DNA from: Chryseobacterium vrystaatense | GTDB taxonomy: Bacteria > Bacteroidota > Bacteroidia > Flavobacteriales > Weeksellaceae | Direction of reading: 5' to 3' | DNA length: 64,000 nucleotides | NCBI RefSeq assembly: GCF_000737765.1 | Contig: NZ_JPRI01000005.1 | Coordinates: 62,001-126,000, forward strand | Shown: piece after piece, positions 60,218 through 64,000 of the stretch | Layout: each line of letters starts with the position of its first letter | Numbering within the stretch: position 1 is the stretch's first letter | Notes under the pieces: model-generated | Told to the model about the DNA's origin: nothing | The model's input: the letters and a program-made list of their open reading frames with translations, nothing else | Database searches by the model: none | Translations under genes and position numbers: made by a program

Positions 60218-61552
60218 ATGAAGACTTCCGACCACACGATATCCCGCAAAGATTTTATAAGAAATTCAGCACTGGCAGCGGCTGGGCTTACTTTAATACC
60301 TAATATTATGGCAGCATCACCGTTTTTCGATAAGCAGAACATTTCCACAAAAGGAAAATTAAGCCTTAAGAACGTCCGCCTGGAAACAGGCTTTACGTAC
60401 GAAGAGGGAGAAGCCATTTCTACTGATACAGGTTTGTTTTATGTGGAAATCGAAAATGGAAAGATCAAAAATGTGGCTCCGAATCAGCCCAATGCCAAAG
60501 CTGTTGATGCTAAAGGAATGCTGATGCTTCCCGCCTTTAAAGACATGCATATCCATCTTGATAAAACATTCTACGGTGACCAGTGGAAAGCCGTGAGTAA
60601 AAGATCGGGTGGTGTAAAAGGAATGATCGCACTGGAGCAGAAAATGCTTCCCGAAATGCTGAAAAATTCAACATTCAAAGCAGAGAAAATGATTGAACTA
60701 CTTCAGTCAAAAGGAACTTCTTTTGCAAGAAGCCATGTCAATATTGAACCGACCTCAAAACTGAATTCATTAAAAAACCTTCAGAAGGCATTAGAAAATA
60801 AAAAGAAAAGTTTCGGAACCGAGTTGGTGGCTTTCCCGCAACATGGGGTGTTTTATACGGATTCGGTGCCTTATTTGAAGGAAGCAGCTCAGATGGATAT
60901 TGATTTTATTGGCGGTGTGGATCCGTTTACCATTGATGGGGCGATTGAGAAAACAATTGATTTTACCGTTCAGCTGGCGTTAGACCATCATAAAGGAATT
61001 GACATCCATCTTCATGAAACCGGAGAGTCGGGACTCAATACAGTTGAATATCTTATTAAAAAAGTTAACGAAAATCCTTCACTAAAAGAAAAAACCTATC
61101 TGAGTCACTGCTTTATCTTAGCGAAACTGGATAAAACCAAACAGGAGGAAATGGCTGAGAAATTGGCGGAAGCTCAGATCGGAATTGTTTCTACCATCCC
61201 TTTTGGAAGCCTTGTGATGCCGATTCCAATCTTGTACAAGCATAATGTAAATATATTGACAGGGAATGACAGTATTGTAGATCACTGGAATACTTTCGGG
61301 ACCGGGAGTGTTCTCCAGAAGGCAAATCTTATGGCGCAGCTGTATGGATATTCCACGGAATTTTTATTGTCAAGAAGCCTGAAGCTGGCAACAGCCAATG
61401 TTCTTCCACTGGATGATAAAGGAAACCGTCAATGGCCAAAAGCCGGAGATCAGGCTGACTTTGTCCTTGTGAATGCAAGCTGCTCTGCAGAAGCGGTATC
61501 AAGAATTTCAAATGTAGAATCACTGGTGCATCAGGGAAATGTTGTTTATTAA
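60218..61552 (+). CDS. Exported CodA-like amidohydrolase
   Basis: The ATG at 60218 fits the promoter better than 60101. The 444-residue protein starts with a signal of Tat-like form (SRKDFIRNSALAAAGLTLIP, with RK rather than RR). It carries the amidohydrolase motif MHIHLDK (metal His pair), a later SHC and HETGE (metal His), and GNDSIVDHW with the final Asp. These resemble cytosine-deaminase/amidohydrolase subgroup members that act on ring amides or imines. It precedes an ankyrin lipoprotein by nine bases; its paralogue begins at 63431. Confidence 0.8.
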   Translation: MKTSDHTISRKDFIRNSALAAAGLTLIPNIMAASPFFDKQNISTKGKLSLKNVRLETGFTYEEGEAISTDTGLFYVEIENGKIKNVAPNQPNAKAVDAKGMLMLPAFKDMHIHLDKTFYGDQWKAVSKRSGGVKGMIALEQKMLPEMLKNSTFKAEKMIELLQSKGTSFARSHVNIEPTSKLNSLKNLQKALENKKKSFGTELVAFPQHGVFYTDSVPYLKEAAQMDIDFIGGVDPFTIDGAIEKTIDFTVQLALDHHKGIDIHLHETGESGLNTVEYLIKKVNENPSLKEKTYLSHCFILAKLDKTKQEEMAEKLAEAQIGIVSTIPFGSLVMPIPILYKHNVNILTGNDSIVDHWNTFGTGSVLQKANLMAQLYGYSTEFLLSRSLKLATANVLPLDDKGNRQWPKAGDQADFVLVNASCSAEAVSRISNVESLVHQGNVVY

Positions 61553-61561
61553 AATATAACC

Positions 61562-62230
61562 ATGAAAATTTTACTGTTTATTGTAGCGTTTGGAAACCTC
61601 GGTGCCTGTGGAAAAGAATCCACGGAAGGACAAAAAATAGAGAATATGGTGCAGAAAGACCTGATAGATCTGGTAAAAAAGAATGATGTAGTTGCAGTGA
61701 AAGCCTCTTTAGCTCATGGCGCAAACGTCAATACAAAAGATAAAAGAGGACGGTCACTACTGCTCATGGCAACCATTGATAAACAGGTTGAAATGGTAAA
61801 ACTTCTGGTATCATATAAAGCAGATGTCAACGCTCAGGATAACCAATTGGACAGTCCTTTTTTGTATGCCGGAGCAAGCGGTCAGACCGAGCTGGTGAAA
61901 CTGTTTCTTGAAAATGGAGCCCGGTTCGATATCTTCAACCGCTATAATGGCACTGCTTTGATTCCTGCCTGCGAACGGGGTTTTGTAGAAACAGTAAAAG
62001 TATTGGTGAAAACAAAAGATTTTCCGGTTAATCATGTCAATCGGCTGGGTTGGACTGCTTTGATGGAAGCCGTGATTTTAGGAAATGGAACACAGAAGTA
62101 TCAGGAAATTGTACAGCTCCTAAAAGATAACGGGGCAGATATTTCTATTCCTGATCATCATGGAAAGACACCGCTGCAACATGCGGAGTCATTAGGATTT
62201 AAGGAAATTGCTGCCATATTGAAATCGTGA
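61562..62230 (+). CDS. Ankyrin-repeat lipoprotein
   Basis: The 222-residue protein has a lipoprotein signal (IVAFGNLGAC) and about five ankyrin repeats from residue 35 onward (VKASLAHGANVNTKDKRGRSLLLMAT, VKLLVSYKADVNAQD, VKLFLENGARFDIFN). It is probably anchored in the envelope and offers a binding surface, perhaps for the amidohydrolase encoded nine bases upstream. Confidence 0.85.
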   Translation: MKILLFIVAFGNLGACGKESTEGQKIENMVQKDLIDLVKKNDVVAVKASLAHGANVNTKDKRGRSLLLMATIDKQVEMVKLLVSYKADVNAQDNQLDSPFLYAGASGQTELVKLFLENGARFDIFNRYNGTALIPACERGFVETVKVLVKTKDFPVNHVNRLGWTALMEAVILGNGTQKYQEIVQLLKDNGADISIPDHHGKTPLQHAESLGFKEIAAILKS

Positions 62231-62240
62231 TGGTGTTAAA

Positions 62241-62274
62241 TACTACCCCGTCAAAAATTCTTTGAATTTTCGCC
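62241..62274 (-). repeat. Intergenic repeat, copy B (inverted relative to copy A)
   Basis: Read on the minus strand, it begins GGCGAAAATTCA and ends TGACGGGGTAGTA, matching copy A at 60073-60106 in 28 of 34 bases. It sits just after the ankyrin gene stop. Confidence 0.6.
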
Positions 62275-62437
62275 AAAGGAAGGGAATTTTGATCCGAATA
62301 CTTTTAGACCTGATGAAAATCTTTGATTTCCAAAATAACTTAAGGGATCTTTTCTTCTCAAACTTCATGCTTAATATAACTTAAGTGTTTAAAAACTTAT
62401 ATCTCTTTGGTAGTTGAAGAAATAGAATCCGTCAATA

Positions 62438-63349
62438 ATGAAAATATTTCCTTCAGTTCAAATTTCTCATATAAATTTTACTAATTTTAGGAGAAAATCA
62501 AGCCAGGTGGGATATCACACAGATCACTTTCCAATTTTAGGAATTCAGGAGTTCAGCGAGAACCAGCTTCAGGGCTGTCACCTGCTGTTTAATGAGCTGC
62601 ATGGAGAACGTTCCATTGATGAACCTCATAAGCATGATTTTTTTATCATCAATCTTTTTGAACACGGAAAAGGAAGCCACACAATTGATTTTACGGAACA
62701 TGAAGTGGGAGACCGTCAGATCCACCTTGTTTTTCCGGATCAGGTGCATCAGTGGGTAATCGAAAAAGAAACAGTGGGATATCAGCTGATGATCAGCAGA
62801 GATTGGTTTGAAAGCTTCCTTCCTTCACTGAGATTTTCAGCTTCTTATTATCAGAATCATCCTGTGATTCATCTTTCCAAAGAAACCTTTGAAATTTTCC
62901 TCTATGAATTTCAGGCTATTCAGAAAGAGTTGGGTGAAAAGAATATATTTTGGGAAGTTATCCAGAAGCGTAGCGAACTGATCGGGTTGCTGGTCAGTCA
63001 GTCGGTAGAAGGGGTTTTTAAAGATTTTGAAATGTATCATTCCAATCCTATTATATCTAAATTTCTACAGCTTATTGATGAACATTTCAGGACAGAGAGA
63101 TCCGTGTCATTCTATGCGGAGAAGCTTAATATTTCTGCGAATTATCTAAATATCGTCTGTAAGAAAAACCTTAATTCTTCGGCTTCATCACTTATTCAGG
63201 ACAGAATTCTGCTTGAGGCAAAACGTCTTTTAAAAGTTTCGGAGATGTCTGTAAAAGATATTGTATATGATCTTGGTTTTTATGATCATGCCAGTTTTTC
63301 TAAATTTTTCAAAGCACAGACGGGAATGACTCCGTCTCAGTTCAAATAA
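62438..63349 (+). CDS. AraC-family transcriptional regulator
   Basis: The 303-residue protein has an N-terminal cupin-like part (HKHDFFIINLFEHGKGSHTIDFTEHEVGDRQIHLVFPDQVHQW) and a C-terminal double helix-turn-helix at about 215-300 (VSFYAEKLNISANYLNIVCKKNL, and IVYDLGFYDHASFSKFFKAQTGMTPSQF). It is probably the regulator of the flanking amidohydrolase genes; the cupin part is the likely effector-binding site. It is cytosolic. Confidence 0.88.
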   Translation: MKIFPSVQISHINFTNFRRKSSQVGYHTDHFPILGIQEFSENQLQGCHLLFNELHGERSIDEPHKHDFFIINLFEHGKGSHTIDFTEHEVGDRQIHLVFPDQVHQWVIEKETVGYQLMISRDWFESFLPSLRFSASYYQNHPVIHLSKETFEIFLYEFQAIQKELGEKNIFWEVIQKRSELIGLLVSQSVEGVFKDFEMYHSNPIISKFLQLIDEHFRTERSVSFYAEKLNISANYLNIVCKKNLNSSASSLIQDRILLEAKRLLKVSEMSVKDIVYDLGFYDHASFSKFFKAQTGMTPSQFK

Positions 63350-63403
63350 TAATCTGTACAAGACAAAGCATAATCGATACACGGGTTCTGAAAAAAGCTG
63401 GTG

Positions 63404-63411
63404 TAGCTTTG
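63404..63411 (+). promoter_or_regulatory. Putative -7 box for the second amidohydrolase gene
   Basis: TAGCTTTG matches TAnnTTTG and lies 19 bases before the ATG at 63431. Confidence 0.45.
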
Positions 63412-63430
63412 TACTGTTAAAAGATAAATC

Positions 63431-64000
63431 ATGCAGTTTCCCTATCAATTAGTCGCAAAAGGAACATATTCACTCAAAAATGTCCGTCTTGAAACCGGAT
63501 TTGAATACAATGAAGCAGAAGTGATCAGGACAAAAACTGATCTTTTTAATATAGAAATTGAAGAAGGAAAAATCAAAGCGGTAAAAACTAACGATCCTGG
63601 CTCTGATGCTATGGATGCAAAAGGTTTACTCATGCTTCCCGCTTTCAGAGATATGCATATCCATCTGGATAAAACATTATATGGACTTCCCTGGCAGGCA
63701 CTTTCGCCAAAGCGGAGAACAGTGAAGGATATGATTGCTTACGAGCAGGAAATCATTCCTGAACTTTTAAAAACATCTGTGGAAAGGGCAGAGCAGCTGA
63801 TCAGTCTTTTGCAGCATTATGGAACCCACTTCGCAAGGACCCATTTTAACATTGATCCTACTTCAGGTTTAAATTCACTGGAAAATCTGGAAAAAGCATT
63901 AGAACATAAAAAAGACGCTTTTAAAGCTGAACTTGTTGCTTTTCCCCAGCATGGTTTGTATTATACAGATACAGCCCCTTTAATGAAGGAAGCAGCGCAA
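63431..64000 (+). CDS. CodA-like amidohydrolase, paralogue of 60218-61552 (partial, 3' end outside window)
   Basis: The frame starts with MQFPYQLVAKGTYSLKNVRLETGFEYNEAE and stays open to the window edge (190 residues). It lacks the signal peptide of the paralogue but shares KNVRLETGF, AKGLLMLPAF, MHIHLDKTLYG and VAFPQHG at the same spacing. It is therefore a cytosolic relative of the exported enzyme at 60218. The AraC regulator lies between the two. Confidence 0.8.
   Translation, partial: MQFPYQLVAKGTYSLKNVRLETGFEYNEAEVIRTKTDLFNIEIEEGKIKAVKTNDPGSDAMDAKGLLMLPAFRDMHIHLDKTLYGLPWQALSPKRRTVKDMIAYEQEIIPELLKTSVERAEQLISLLQHYGTHFARTHFNIDPTSGLNSLENLEKALEHKKDAFKAELVAFPQHGLYYTDTAPLMKEAAQ

Noticed and set aside
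60218..60310. Certain Tat signal in the first amidohydrolase
   Set aside because: The motif is SRKDF, with RK in place of RR, so the Tat route is possible but not established.

Overview
The window is a low-GC, gene-dense chromosomal segment of a Bacteroidota bacterium, most likely a Chryseobacterium or close relative (Weeksellaceae, Flavobacteriia). The basis is: gliding genes gldB and gldC; secreted proteins with type IX secretion (T9SS) C-terminal sorting domains (9456-10772 and 53376-54902); type VI secretion genes of the Bacteroidota subtype (T6SS-iii: TssD/Hcp, VgrG, PAAR-like DUF4280); a PafA-type phosphatase; TAnnTTTG -7 promoter boxes; and many small lipoproteins of Bacteroidota families. 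No tRNA, rRNA, CRISPR array, transposase or prophage was recognised.

Layout. 1-4.2 kb (minus): an SDR oxidoreductase cut by the window edge, its TetR-type regulator with matching palindromic operators in front of both genes, a SatA-like GNAT acetyltransferase, a VOC protein and two unknown proteins. 4.4-10.8 kb: phosphatase PafA, a 53-residue six-cysteine bacteriocin-like peptide, a membrane-anchored TPR/AraC-type regulator coupled to a TPR protein without a DNA-binding domain, and a T9SS-exported HAF-repeat protein. 10.8-14.7 kb: three tandem paralogous secreted proteins. 14.85-18.5 kb (minus): LRR protein, GNAT, a frameshifted gene remnant, nadE, then a barnase-like RNase, an archaemetzincin-like lipoprotein and a barstar-like inhibitor in an overlapping operon. 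18.5-23.1 kb: gldB and gldC separated by a two-gene ABC cassette whose permease carries a C-terminal TlpA-like thioredoxin domain. 23.2-32.7 kb: metabolic and housekeeping genes (cystathionine gamma-synthase, GNAT, DinB, TsaC/Sua5, CCA-type nucleotidyltransferase) and two overlapping unknown secreted proteins.

32.7-35.9 kb (minus): a cobalamin riboswitch controls a BtuB-like TonB-dependent receptor and a DUF5074-like propeller lipoprotein. 36-38 kb: cytidine deaminase, Old Yellow Enzyme, DUF2752. 38.1-50.3 kb: a T6SS-iii effector island (TssD, VgrG, a 56-residue spike-like protein, DUF2931 lipoprotein, DUF2235 lipase-type effector, LysM protein, exported unknown, PAAR-like DUF4280, a 931-residue OmpA-domain protein, a lipoprotein and an unknown) without the T6SS core apparatus. 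50.4-53.3 kb: small unknowns and a coupled GIDE-like/LemA/membrane-protein trio. 53.4-56.4 kb: a T9SS-secreted endonuclease I, a DUF4136 lipoprotein, a cysteine-rich DUF5522 protein and a small HExxH membrane protein. 56.6-60 kb: PLP desulfhydrase/ACC deaminase-like enzyme, glucosaminidase-LysM protein and hemL. 60.2-64 kb: two paralogous CodA-like amidohydrolases (the second cut by the window end) flanking an ankyrin lipoprotein and an AraC regulator.

The strongest candidates for undescribed biology are the ABC permease-thioredoxin fusion inserted between gldB and gldC, the RNase-metalloprotease-inhibitor operon, the T6SS effector island with its tiny spike-like protein and uncharacterised 931-residue cargo, and the knottin-patterned six-cysteine peptide.
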